Origin: CAVXGU01 sp963761615
Lineage (GTDB): Bacteria > Acidobacteriota > Vicinamibacteria > Vicinamibacterales > CAVVIG01
Assembly: GCA_963761615.1 (NCBI GenBank)
Contig: CAVXGU010000004.1
Coordinates: 744,001-808,000 of the forward strand
DNA length: 64,000 nt
Reading direction: 5' to 3'
Shown here: positions 8,742 through 16,238 of the stretch, one piece after another
Layout of the letters: each line of letters opens with the position of its first letter
Numbering within the stretch: the stretch's first letter is position 1
The notes under the pieces: model-generated
The model's database searches: none
What the model was told of the DNA's origin: nothing
The model's input: the letters and a program-made list of their open reading frames with translations, nothing else
Position numbers and translations under genes: made by a program

Positions 8742-9887
8742 TCACAAGTAGAGATGGAGCTGAGCCAGGAAGGTCGTCGTCACGAGGTTGAAGCGCCGGT
8801 TGTCGTCGCGGTCGTACGACAGGTCGACGTTCCAGTGGGTGCGCACCAGCCAGTCGGCTTCAAGCGCCATCCGCAGCACGTCGCCCGCCCCGGTCCGACC
8901 CTCCGTGCGGATCTGCGGCGACACTTTGAGCCAGAGTCCGCGGACGGCCTCGATACCGGTCTCGTTGACGACGACGTACGAGGTGCCGATGGTCGGATCG
9001 CTGCTGTGATGAAGGTCGGCTTCGGTCCAGATCGAGACGCGCGATGCAGGCGCCACGCCGAACGCGAGGCCGGTGGCGGCGGATCGGGCTTCGACCGCCG
9101 AGGCGTCCCGGTACAGCCCGGAGGCCACCAGGACCGTGCGCGGCGACAGGTCATGCTGAAATCGGACGGCGGTCATGAAGGCGCGCCGGCCGTCGTTGTT
9201 GACGATCGACTCGGCCCGGCCCGGGCTGACCGTCGCCTGCACGAGCTCGTGCTCGGTCGTGTAGTCGAGTTCGGCTCCGTACACCTGATCGTTGAAGTCG
9301 AAGCCGAGCGGGGCGCGGGTGAAGGCCGTGTGATCCGCGAAGTTGATCCCGTAAGCGGGGAGAAAGCGTCCGACGCGGAACCCGAAGCCGTCGCCGTCCG
9401 GTTCGTGGCTCACCCAGTGCTCGTACGAGACGAGTGACGCGCTCGGCGGGCCGGGCTGACGCCCGACGGTGCCGTAGGCGGTCCAGCCGTTGGCCTGATA
9501 TGCCGCGTCGACGTCGGCCGTCATCAGCAGGTTGCTGCCGCTCGTGGCCCCCCCGGGGAACTGCAGTTCGAGCCGCGACGGTCGCAGATCCACTCCGAGG
9601 TTGAGCGGGCCGAGGCGATCGCCGAACAGGCCGAAGAGAAAAGCCTGTTCGCCGTCCGGCGCGACCGTGGCCTGCGGATCCGCCGGCGTGGCGGTCGAGA
9701 GCTCCGTCAGCGAGATCGATCGCCCGTACGGTGTGAGCAGGCCGCCGCCCGTCGGCGAGTAGTGGCACGACGTGCACCGCGTGTACTGCTTGGACAGGAA
9801 CATCGGCTCGCCGTTCGCGGACCGGCTTCCGAGCGCGGCGCCGGCGGCGATCACCAGGATCGCCGCGGCCTTGCGGGTCGGCGTCAT
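8742..9887 (-). CDS. exported protein with one CXXCH heme motif and a beta-barrel-like body
   Basis: A 381-residue exported protein. After a signal peptide it has one c-type heme motif, CTSCH (Cys38, Cys41, His42), in YTRCTSCHYSPTGGGLLTPYGR. The remaining 300 residues are alternating beta strands ending with an aromatic-rich QLHLYL, which looks like an outer-membrane barrel. Such heme-tagged barrels could move electrons across the outer membrane. GGAGGAG upstream fixes ATG 9887, which overlaps the YceI stop in an ATGA. It is the last gene of the Rieske-YceI-CXXCH operon. No named family is assigned. Confidence 0.75.
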   Translation of the reverse strand: MTPTRKAAAILVIAAGAALGSRSANGEPMFLSKQYTRCTSCHYSPTGGGLLTPYGRSISLTELSTATPADPQATVAPDGEQAFLFGLFGDRLGPLNLGVDLRPSRLELQFPGGATSGSNLLMTADVDAAYQANGWTAYGTVGRQPGPPSASLVSYEHWVSHEPDGDGFGFRVGRFLPAYGINFADHTAFTRAPLGFDFNDQVYGAELDYTTEHELVQATVSPGRAESIVNNDGRRAFMTAVRFQHDLSPRTVLVASGLYRDASAVEARSAATGLAFGVAPASRVSIWTEADLHHSSDPTIGTSYVVVNETGIEAVRGLWLKVSPQIRTEGRTGAGDVLRMALEADWLVRTHWNVDLSYDRDDNRRFNLVTTTFLAQLHLYL

Positions 9888-10516
9888 CGGGACTCCTCCA
9901 CCGTGGACGGAGCTGCAACGGCCGCCGCCTCGAACTCGATGTCGGCTTGTACCTCGTCGCGGACTCCCACGCCCAGATACTGCGGCTTGGCGATGCCGAA
10001 GTCCGACAGGCGGACGGCGAATCGCGCGTCGACCTGCACGCCCGACGACGTGCGGTGGATGGTGGCTTCTCCGTGCACGGGTCTGGTCGCGCCGTGCAGC
10101 AGCAGGGTTCCGGTGAAGGCGACGCGGCCCACGGCAGACGCGGGGTCCGCGCCGTCCAGCGCGAGGTTCGACACCACGGCGTGGTCGTACCCCTGGCCCT
10201 TCTGCACTTCGAGGTACGTGTCGCGCATGTGGTCGTCGCGGAAGCCGATGCCGGTCGTGAGCGTGGTCAAATCCACGTCGAGGTCGCCGGACAGCCCGGA
10301 TCGCGCGGACTCGGACAGCGCCACCTGCCCGCCGATCGCGGACGTCCGCGCCTCGAAAGTTCCGCCGATCGTCATGGGGCAGACAATGCGCACCGAACCG
10401 CGGGTCACGCGCCACGACGCCACGACTTCCTGGGCGGACACGGCGTGGGCGCCGGCAACGGCGCACACGCACGCCGCGGCGATCCAGCGCGGACCGGGCC
10501 GACGGTGGGCCTTCAT
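9884..10516 (-). CDS. YceI-family periplasmic protein
   Basis: A 210-residue exported protein of the YceI family, a lipocalin-like barrel that binds polyisoprenoids such as ubiquinone-8 or other amphipathic ligands. A signal peptide ends at VSAQ. The YceI pattern follows: GSVRIVCPMTIGGTFEARTS, DLDVDLTTLTTGIGFRDDHMRDTYLEV and VGRVAFTGTLLLHGATRPV. It is translationally coupled on both sides through 4-base ATGA overlaps, with the Rieske gene upstream and the CXXCH gene downstream. Placement between two redox proteins suggests that it carries a quinone-like molecule for them; this is an inference. Confidence 0.85.
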   Translation of the reverse strand: MKAHRRPGPRWIAAACVCAVAGAHAVSAQEVVASWRVTRGSVRIVCPMTIGGTFEARTSAIGGQVALSESARSGLSGDLDVDLTTLTTGIGFRDDHMRDTYLEVQKGQGYDHAVVSNLALDGADPASAVGRVAFTGTLLLHGATRPVHGEATIHRTSSGVQVDARFAVRLSDFGIAKPQYLGVGVRDEVQADIEFEAAAVAAPSTVEESR

Positions 10517-11006
10517 GCCGCGATCGTGACCGTGTCGTTGACGAGAGTCGCGCTGTACCGTCTCAGCGCCAGGAACGCCGGGCCGGACAGCACCTGGCCG
10601 CTCGTCGAGAACTGCGACCCGTGGCAGGGGCAGATGTAGGCGCCGCTGCTGAACTCCGTGATGGTGCAGGCCTGGTGCGTGCAGGTGGCCGTCAGGGCCG
10701 TGAACGTACTGGACCCGTACGGGCCAGCAGGAAGAAGCCGGACGAGGACTGCACGAGCACCGCGCCGCCGACGTTCGCCAGCGCAGGCGTGGCCGAGACC
10801 GATACGGACACGCCGCCGCTCACCGCTGTCCCGAAGACGGTCGTCAGCTGGGTGAGGCCGCTCGGCGTCGTCGGCGACCCGGCTCCCGAGCCGCTGCAGG
10901 CCTCGACGAGCGCGGCCAGCACGGCGGTCGATGCGATCTGACACGCGCCGACGCAGAACCGGCGGCGCGTGGGTTGTTCCGGGTGGCCTGGATCGATGTC
11001 ACTCAC
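10513..11006 (-). CDS. Rieske [2Fe-2S] protein with Tat signal (one frameshift)
   Basis: A Rieske iron-sulfur protein split by one frame break near 10711-10716. The 5' part (GTG 11006, after GGAGG) encodes a Tat-type signal RRRFCVGA and the first strands. The 3' part encodes the cluster motifs CTHQACTI and YICPCHGSQF, with the two Cys and two His that bind a [2Fe-2S] centre. One missing base (ACGGG followed by TCC) would restore a single protein of about 165 residues. It overlaps the YceI gene start by ATGA. It could accept electrons from quinol or pass them to the downstream heme protein. A sequencing indel is more likely than true decay because both halves are intact. Confidence 0.8.
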
Positions 11007-11194
11007 GTGTCCTCCCTTTCGTGCAGCTCAACTGGCGGATCGCGCAGATTCCCAGGAACTGCGCGGCGTCGCGCGGCACACGGAGCAAACGGGATGCCTG
11101 CGGGCGCTCCAGGCGTCGGGGGCGCGGGCGGTCGCGAGACGCCGGACAGCCGCCGCGTCGCGGAAGCGTCACCCGACGGGGCGAAACTGGGGGG

Positions 11195-11243
11195 CGGTCC
11201 GATCGGAAGAGGGAGGTTGAACCGGACCGGTCCGATCGGAAGA
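11195..11243. repeat. two 16-bp direct repeats upstream of the DinB gene
   Basis: The 16-mer CGGTCCGATCGGAAGA occurs at 11195-11210 and again at 11228-11243, a 33-base period. Its core CCGATCGG is a palindrome. The pair lies 29-77 bases before the DinB start, a position that suits tandem regulator sites (about three helical turns apart). Confidence 0.5.
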
Positions 11244-11271
11244 ATAGAGGTCCCGCAGAGGAGGGCCAGGC

Positions 11272-11757
11272 ATGAAAACTGTTCGCGAATACTACGTAGA
11301 CTGCTTCAAGGCCGAAAAGCCGACGTTCGTCCGGGTCATGCAGGCGGTGCCCGCTGCGGAAGCCGAGTACCGGCCCCATCCGCGCTCCACGTCAGCCGGC
11401 GATCTCGTCTGGCTGATGGCGAGCGAACTGGGCGATGCGTGCGAGCTCATCGAGCACGGCAAGGCGACGTTCGCGATGAAGCCCGCGCCGGCCGTCGCGG
11501 AGTCGATCGCCACCTACGAGAAGAACGCCGCGGACCTCGAGAAGCGGCTGGCAGCCCTCGACGACGAGGCCTGGGATCGCAAGGCGCAGTTCCTGGTCGA
11601 CGGCAACGTCGCCTGGGAGGCGCCGCTCGGCGACATGCTCTTCGGCTTCCTGTTCGACGCGATTCACCACCGCGGGCAGCTCTCGAGCTACCTCCGGCCG
11701 ATGGGCGCGAAGGTGCCGTCGATCTACGGTCCGTCGGGAGACGACCCGGGCAGGTGA
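11272..11757 (+). CDS. DinB-family protein
   Basis: A 161-residue DinB/YfiT-like four-helix-bundle protein. This superfamily includes mycothiol- and bacillithiol-dependent transferases and many proteins of unknown role, often with a three-His metal site. The C-terminal HHRGQLSSYLRPMG is the most conserved family block and supplies at least one metal-site His. GAGG at about 11260 and ATG 11272 give a good start. A strong bidirectional hairpin lies 14 bases after the stop. Two 16-bp direct repeats upstream may be operator sites. This is one of three DinB-like genes in the window. Confidence 0.85.
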   Translation: MKTVREYYVDCFKAEKPTFVRVMQAVPAAEAEYRPHPRSTSAGDLVWLMASELGDACELIEHGKATFAMKPAPAVAESIATYEKNAADLEKRLAALDDEAWDRKAQFLVDGNVAWEAPLGDMLFGFLFDAIHHRGQLSSYLRPMGAKVPSIYGPSGDDPGR

Positions 11758-11771
11758 CCGTGCCCGTTCCA

Positions 11772-11796
11772 GCCGGCGGGCCGACGGCCCGCCGGC
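11772..11796. terminator. bidirectional rho-independent-like terminator
   Basis: A perfect 11-bp GC stem (11772-11782 with 11786-11796) has a GAC loop, followed on the plus strand by CTATTTGT. It lies between the DinB stop (11757) and the convergent hydrolase stop (11797), so it can serve both genes. Confidence 0.7.
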
Positions 11797-12813
11797 CTAT
11801 TTGTGTTCGATCCGCACCTCGCCGCCGGTCGTTCGATCCAGCGTGTCCGACCGGAGCTGGCGACGCGCCGACACGTCGCCCTTCAGGTAGGCATCCCACC
11901 AGAGCACCGACAGGGCAAAGACGTTGTGCTGGATCGTCTCGCCGTCCGGCTGTCCGCCCCGGCTGCCCAGCAGTCCGCCGAGCAGCCCGCGGCCGGCCGA
12001 CGGCCGGTCGGTGAACGACATGTGGTTGGCGTTGACGAAGAACGCGAAGTACTTGTCGCCGGGCGGCGCCTGCGCGTACGCGGTCCGGCGCCACTGCCAG
12101 CCCTGGTTGCCGCGGAGCGTCAACGAATCGTAGGTCCCCGTCATCACCAGGAACGGCCGGTCCATGTGCGACCAGGACGCGTCGGTCAGCCCCAGCTCGC
12201 CCGGGCCCTGCGGCGACATCATGAGGAATGCGCGCGGCGCGTCGAGGCGCAGCGAGGTTGGCTGGCTGTCGCCGGGGAACGTGACCAGGGCCCCGGCGGC
12301 CACCTGCGTCGCGTAGGCCCCGTAGCTGTGTCCGCCCACGCCAATCCGCGCCGCGTCGATCCGGCCCCGCAGGGCCGGGACGTCGCGCTCGATGTCGGCG
12401 ATGCCGGTGATGACCTCCGCGAGATCGGCGACCCGGTTGCGCCAGCCGTCGGGGTCGCGCTTCGCCTGCTCGAGGACGCCCAGCATGCCGGCGTTCCCGG
12501 CGCGCGTGGCGCGGCGCAGCGCGATGGAATCGTCGTGCTGCGGCAGGGCGACGATGTAGCCGTGCCGCGTCCAGGCGGCCGCCAGCTTCGCGTAGCCCTG
12601 CGGAGACCCGCCCGCGCCGTGCGAGAAGACGATGAACGGACAGGGAGCGCCGCACGCACCGTACACGATCGTGACGGGGAGGTCCTTGTGCCGTGCGGCG
12701 TCGTGGAGCGTGATCGCCACGCTCGTCGCGTCCGCCGCGCGTCCGCGGACGACGTGCACGCTGAGTGCGGCGAGCACGCCGACGCCGAGCGCGATCGCCC
12801 GCGGGAACGTCAC
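11797..12813 (-). CDS. secreted alpha/beta hydrolase (dienelactone hydrolase / PAF-acetylhydrolase-like)
   Basis: A 338-residue exported serine hydrolase. After a signal peptide come the oxyanion segment FIVFSHGAGGSPQGYAKLA and the nucleophile elbow GVGGHSYGAYAT (GHSYG); the catalytic His is probably in VNANHMSF near the C-terminus. The fold and motif order resemble platelet-activating factor acetylhydrolase-like or dienelactone hydrolase-like enzymes of secreted type. It ends at the shared hairpin terminator and follows the 12817-13815 gene with a 3-base gap, so the two form an operon. The substrate is unknown. Confidence 0.83.
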   Translation of the reverse strand: MTFPRAIALGVGVLAALSVHVVRGRAADATSVAITLHDAARHKDLPVTIVYGACGAPCPFIVFSHGAGGSPQGYAKLAAAWTRHGYIVALPQHDDSIALRRATRAGNAGMLGVLEQAKRDPDGWRNRVADLAEVITGIADIERDVPALRGRIDAARIGVGGHSYGAYATQVAAGALVTFPGDSQPTSLRLDAPRAFLMMSPQGPGELGLTDASWSHMDRPFLVMTGTYDSLTLRGNQGWQWRRTAYAQAPPGDKYFAFFVNANHMSFTDRPSAGRGLLGGLLGSRGGQPDGETIQHNVFALSVLWWDAYLKGDVSARRQLRSDTLDRTTGGEVRIEHK

Positions 12814-12816
12814 GTC

Positions 12817-13815
12817 CTATCGCTTCTCCACGGGACTCATCGACGTGTCGACCTTCACCTGGAACTGCCGGAAGTTGCTGTAGGTGGCGCGGCCCTCGAC
12901 CAGCGCTCCGTTGCGCGCGTCGTAGCGCTCGCGCATCTCAGACGGCACGAGCAGCCCGAGGTCGTCGTCGAACCGGTACGTGACGTCGACGACAGCCCGA
13001 ACCGTGACCTCGTCGGCGACGAGCTCCGACATCAGCACCTCGCCGGTCTCCGGATCGATCCAGAAGCGGCCATGCGAGGGAACGTCCTGTCCCCGGTTCG
13101 TGTGGATGAGGGTGCCATGCGACGGCTCCTGGAAGGTCACCACGGCGGTGCTCCCGGGCGCGGAAAAATCCTCGGCGGACGCGCCGCCGGTCGACTCGGA
13201 CGTGTGGGCGAGCAGCGGGCGGCGATCCGTCGACATCGCGAACTTCACGCTGGACTCGCGGCTCGTCAGCAGGAAGATCAGCGGCAGGGTCGGCGTGTTG
13301 ATCGTCCGTTCGATGCTGCCGATGTTGTAGCGCGCGCTGTCCGCGATGATGGCCTGAATCTGCCTCGTGGCCGACGCCGACGGGTCGAGGAACAGGTGTG
13401 TCAGCCGCTCCTGGCGATCCCGCACGGGCCGCCCGTCGACCTCGAACACGTCGCGGAACTCGACGTCGTTCTGACCGTTCCCGGGGCGGATCAGCAGCAG
13501 GTCGCTCTCGAGCTCGCGGTGCGCGATGGGCACGTACTGCCCGAGCATGCGGGAGTTGGACGAGCTGGAGAAGTCCTGCGTGTAGGACTCCTCCATGACG
13601 ATGCCGCTGAGCTGTTGCTGGTACCCCTCGACGTACCGCGTGGCGGCGGCCAGGAGCTGGCCCAGGGCGCCGTCCTGACTGGGCGCCGCCTCGCCCGTCG
13701 GCGACGCCTGCGGGGCGTTCGACGCCGTCGGCGCCTGGGGCTGTCCCTGGAGGATGGCCATCGGGGCCGCGGCCAGGCCGAGGGCCAGGGCGAAGAAGCG
13801 GAGGATCGGGCGCAT
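12817..13815 (-). CDS. secreted protein of unknown function
   Basis: A 332-residue exported protein that I do not recognise. It has a signal peptide (MRPILRFFALALGLAAAPMAILQG), a Thr/Pro/Ala linker, and a single domain rich in beta strand predictions with a conserved-looking start (LAAATRYVEGYQQQLSGIVMEESYTQDF) and the block GTLIHTNRGQDVPSHGRFWIDPETGEVLMSELV. The latter resembles the recurring half-barrel strands of LolA-like lipoprotein carriers, but the match is weak. AGGAG seven bases before ATG 13815 sets the start. It is followed at once by the hydrolase gene, suggesting a joint role at the envelope. Confidence 0.65.
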   Translation of the reverse strand: MRPILRFFALALGLAAAPMAILQGQPQAPTASNAPQASPTGEAAPSQDGALGQLLAAATRYVEGYQQQLSGIVMEESYTQDFSSSSNSRMLGQYVPIAHRELESDLLLIRPGNGQNDVEFRDVFEVDGRPVRDRQERLTHLFLDPSASATRQIQAIIADSARYNIGSIERTINTPTLPLIFLLTSRESSVKFAMSTDRRPLLAHTSESTGGASAEDFSAPGSTAVVTFQEPSHGTLIHTNRGQDVPSHGRFWIDPETGEVLMSELVADEVTVRAVVDVTYRFDDDLGLLVPSEMRERYDARNGALVEGRATYSNFRQFQVKVDTSMSPVEKR

Positions 13816-14006
13816 ATCATGACTCCTGGCGCCCGCTCGACGAGGCGAGCGGACTGCCGGATCCGTCGGCCGACAGGGCAGTATAGCGCGCCGCTCTCCA
13901 GGCCGCAGTCGGCCAGCGGGCGCCGCGACGTCGCGGACCAGTCCTCCCCGAAAGCCGGACTGCGTCAGGGAAATCCCGATAGAATGGCTCTGAAAGGAGC
14001 GTGGTG

Positions 14007-14600
14007 ATGAAGCGTGTCTTGTTGGCTGCTCTGGTCTCGGTGACGATGGCCGTTCCCGCGTTTGCGGCGTTGAAGCAGGGAGCAAAGGCGCCCGTGTTCT
14101 CGGCCAAGGCGTCGCTGGCAGGGAAGACGCTCGACTTCTCGCTCAAGGCCGCGTTGCAGAAGGGGCCGGTCGTCGTGTACCTCTATCCGTCCGCATTCAC
14201 GGCCGGCTGCAACATCGAGGCGCACACCTTCGCGGAGAACAAGGAGAAGTTCGATGCCGCCGGTGCGTCGATCATCGGCGTCTCGCGCGACAGCATCGTC
14301 CGGCTGAACGCGTTCTCCGCCGATCCGCAGTATTGTGCGGGCAAGATCGAGGTGGCGTCGGATCCGGAGGGCGCCATTGCCACCTCGTACGGACTGACCA
14401 AGACGGCGGTCCGACCCGGCATGAAGGACTCGCGAGGCGTCGTGATCGACCACGACTTCACCGAGCGCACCACGTTCGTGCTGACGCCGGACGGCCAGAT
14501 CGCCGACGTGTTCTCGACCTCGGACGACAAGATCAGCCCCGCCGACCACGTGGCCAGAGCGCTGGCCGCCGTGCAGCAGCTCGCCGCGCAGAAGCACTAG
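14007..14600 (+). CDS. exported peroxiredoxin (AhpC/TSA, BCP-like)
   Basis: A 197-residue thiol peroxidase that reduces peroxides through a reactive Cys. A signal peptide (MKRVLLAALVSVTMAVPAFA) sends it to the periplasm, which is uncommon for the BCP/PrxQ branch. The catalytic block PSAFTAGC places the peroxidatic Cys at residue 68, with the Thr three residues before it. The usual PrxQ resolving Cys five residues later is absent; Cys110 is the only other candidate. AAGGAG seven bases before ATG 14007 selects that codon over the GTG at 14001. A strong hairpin follows. Confidence 0.87.
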   Translation: MKRVLLAALVSVTMAVPAFAALKQGAKAPVFSAKASLAGKTLDFSLKAALQKGPVVVYLYPSAFTAGCNIEAHTFAENKEKFDAAGASIIGVSRDSIVRLNAFSADPQYCAGKIEVASDPEGAIATSYGLTKTAVRPGMKDSRGVVIDHDFTERTTFVLTPDGQIADVFSTSDDKISPADHVARALAAVQQLAAQKH

Positions 14601-14617
14601 CCGGCGCGTGACGCGAA

Positions 14618-14644
14618 CCCCGGCCGGCGGTCGTCCGGCCGGGG
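14618..14644 (+). terminator. hairpin after the peroxiredoxin gene
   Basis: A perfect 10-bp inverted repeat (14618-14627 with 14635-14644) has a 7-base loop, 17 bases after the stop. It is GC-only with no T-tract. The rest of 14645-14866 shows no gene I can support. Confidence 0.5.
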
Positions 14645-14866
14645 CCCCCGAGACGTACCAGCGGCCGTCAGCCCAGACTCGGAATGCTGCCGTACGGACG
14701 GCTGCCGACGTCCTTGTCGTTCAAGGCGACGCACCAATCGGTCGAGCTCTCGCCGACGATGACGAGACGTCACCTGGCGAGAGCGAACGCGACGAGCGAA
14801 TCGCTCTGCAGCTCTTCGTTGAACGTGGCGTGGAGCGCAGCGGAACGGCGCGACGCCGTGTGGACC

Positions 14867-15076
14867 TCAGCCCCTGTGGCCCAGGACTTCCTGCCGCGTG
14901 TAGACCTCGTCCGGGCCCACGCGCAGGAAGTTCTGGCTCACCAGCGCGTCAAGCACCATCCGGCACAGCCTGCCCTGCGCGCCGCAGAGCTGCTGCGCCT
15001 GCTCGACGGTCAGTCGCAAGCGTGGTGCTTGCACGTACTCGTCCCGGATCCGGTCGAACACGGAAGTCTGCGGCAT
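14867..15076 (-). CDS. small uncharacterised protein (winged-helix-like)
   Basis: A 69-residue basic protein of unknown function: it starts MPQTSVFDRIRDEYVQAPRL and ends YTRQEVLGHRG. The central segment LTVEQAQQLCGAQGRLCRMVLDALVSQNFLRV resembles a helix-turn-helix of the winged type, in which a recognition helix is followed by a short wing. ATG 15076 has an AAAGGA site 4 bases upstream. Upstream of it lies the dispersed repeat, and then the Crp/Fnr gene in the same direction. It could be a small DNA-binding accessory protein; this is only suggested by the pattern. Confidence 0.5.
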   Translation of the reverse strand: MPQTSVFDRIRDEYVQAPRLRLTVEQAQQLCGAQGRLCRMVLDALVSQNFLRVGPDEVYTRQEVLGHRG

Positions 15077-15249
15077 GTCATCCTTTCGGCAGCCCCTGGA
15101 CTGCCGCCCTTCGTCGGCGTGTCGGTCTCCGTGGACGCGAGCCGGCGGCCAATCCGGGTCCCCGAGCCAGCAGTACATATGGCTGATCGGCGCTGAGGCC
15201 GTCTGTTCAAAATTGCTCACAGCGCCAGACGGGCGGCTACAGCATTGTG

Positions 15250-15380
15250 GAGATCGATGTCGCCCCGAGATCGGCGTCGCCGCGAGATCGGTGTCGCCGC
15301 GGGATCGGTGTAGCCGCGGACCTTCAGGTCCGCCAATGCGAAGCCGACCTGAAGGTCGGCGCTACAGCGAAACGAAAACC
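15250..15380. repeat. dispersed palindromic repeat, copy B (inverted copy of 3910-4007, 4 x 17-bp units)
   Basis: Four tandem 17-bp units at 15250-15317 are followed by palindrome GCGGACCTTCAGGTCCGC (15316-15333) and palindrome CCGACCTGAAGGTCGG (15344-15359). Read on the minus strand, the block matches copy A nearly base for base over about 100 bp. It lies 4 bases from the stop of the Crp/Fnr gene. Confidence 0.8.
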
Positions 15381-15383
15381 GCC

Positions 15384-16028
15384 CTAGTCCTTGAGGATGA
15401 CGTTCAGGAGGGAGTTGTGAACTTCGAGGGTGTCGTTGTAGTCGATGAATCCGAGTTTCCGGAACTTGTTCATGAAGAAGCTGATGCGAGACCGGGTCGT
15501 CCCGACCATCTCGGCTAGCGTCTCTTGATTGACCTTGGGAATGATGGGCTCGGGCTTCCCGTCCTTGCCGAAGTGTGCCATCAGGAGCAACATCCGCGCG
15601 AGCCGCTTTTCGCTGGAGTTGAAGAGCTGATCGATCAAGTCCTCTTCGACCCGGCTGTTCCGCTCGAGGAGATGCATCATGATTCGCGTCGCCAGCGCCG
15701 GCTCGGCAGCCAGGACGCGAAGCATGGTGTCCTTCTCCACGCGCAGGATCGAGCTGTCGACCAGAGCCATCGCCGTGGACAGCCGGCGAGGGTGACCGTT
15801 CAAGCATCCTTCTCCGAAGAACCTGCCGGCGTCGACCAGGCCGATGACCGCCTCCTTGCCGCGAGTGGAGACGACCGCCAGCTTGACCTTGCCCTTCTGC
15901 ACGAAGAAGATCGCATCTGTCGCGTCTCCCTGCCTGAAGAGCACGTCGTCCTTCCTGCAGTTCAGGATCGTTTTTCCCGGCCCGACCTTTGCCAGAAAGG
16001 CGTCTGGATCAAAATGCTTTCGGCCCAT
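15384..16028 (-). CDS. Crp/Fnr-family transcriptional regulator
   Basis: A 214-residue Crp/Fnr regulator. Residues about 15-130 form the cyclic-nucleotide-type sensor barrel (ILNCRKDDVLFRQGDATDAIFFVQKGKVKLAVVS, then GKEAVIGLVDAGRFFGEGCL). Residues about 150-205 form the helix-turn-helix (NQETLAEMVGTTRSRISFFMNKFRKLGFIDY). The Fnr-type Cys cluster is missing, so it does not look like an oxygen-sensing Fnr. The effector and targets are unknown. The recognition motif TRSRISFFMNKFRKLGFI is typical of an acidobacterial/deltaproteobacterial group of stand-alone Crp-like regulators. Confidence 0.9.
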   Translation of the reverse strand: MGRKHFDPDAFLAKVGPGKTILNCRKDDVLFRQGDATDAIFFVQKGKVKLAVVSTRGKEAVIGLVDAGRFFGEGCLNGHPRRLSTAMALVDSSILRVEKDTMLRVLAAEPALATRIMMHLLERNSRVEEDLIDQLFNSSEKRLARMLLLMAHFGKDGKPEPIIPKVNQETLAEMVGTTRSRISFFMNKFRKLGFIDYNDTLEVHNSLLNVILKD

Positions 16029-16112
16029 CGAAGTATCCCGCAGCCTTTCTGGCGGACGCGGTGCCGAGGGTCGCGGGCCGCCATCTCCGGTTCGGGGAAG
16101 AGGCGGGCCGGT

Positions 16113-16238
16113 TCACAGCAGCGGCGGACCCTGTTCGATCTCGCCGGGGGACGTCAGCACCTTGTAGAAGCACCAGATCACGAGGCCCCACACGAACGCG
16201 AGCGAGACGATGAGGAACACCCAGCCGAGCGGCGTCAT
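16113..16238 (-). CDS. small single-pass membrane partner of the sodium symporter (MetS-like)
   Basis: A 41-residue peptide with one membrane helix ([26 protein letters not shown]). Its ATG at 16238 overlaps the stop codon of the symporter gene by one base (TGATG), so translation should be coupled. Some NSS-family transporters have a tiny second subunit, such as MetS of the methionine/alanine importer MetPS. By position and topology this is a likely analogue, although it is longer than typical MetS. Confidence 0.6.
   Translation of the reverse strand: MTPLGWVFLIVSLAFVWGLVIWCFYKVLTSPGEIEQGPPLL

Noticed and set aside
11201..11211. GATCGGAAGAG resembles the start of a common sequencing adapter
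   Set aside because: The match ends after 11 bases, the next bases differ from the adapter, and a second GATCGGAAGA copy lies 33 bases away in normal genomic context. It is part of a direct repeat and not adapter carry-over.
14684..15196. Plus-strand open frame after the peroxiredoxin gene
   Set aside because: No domain, no ribosome site, and the second half is antisense to the better 69-residue minus-strand gene.
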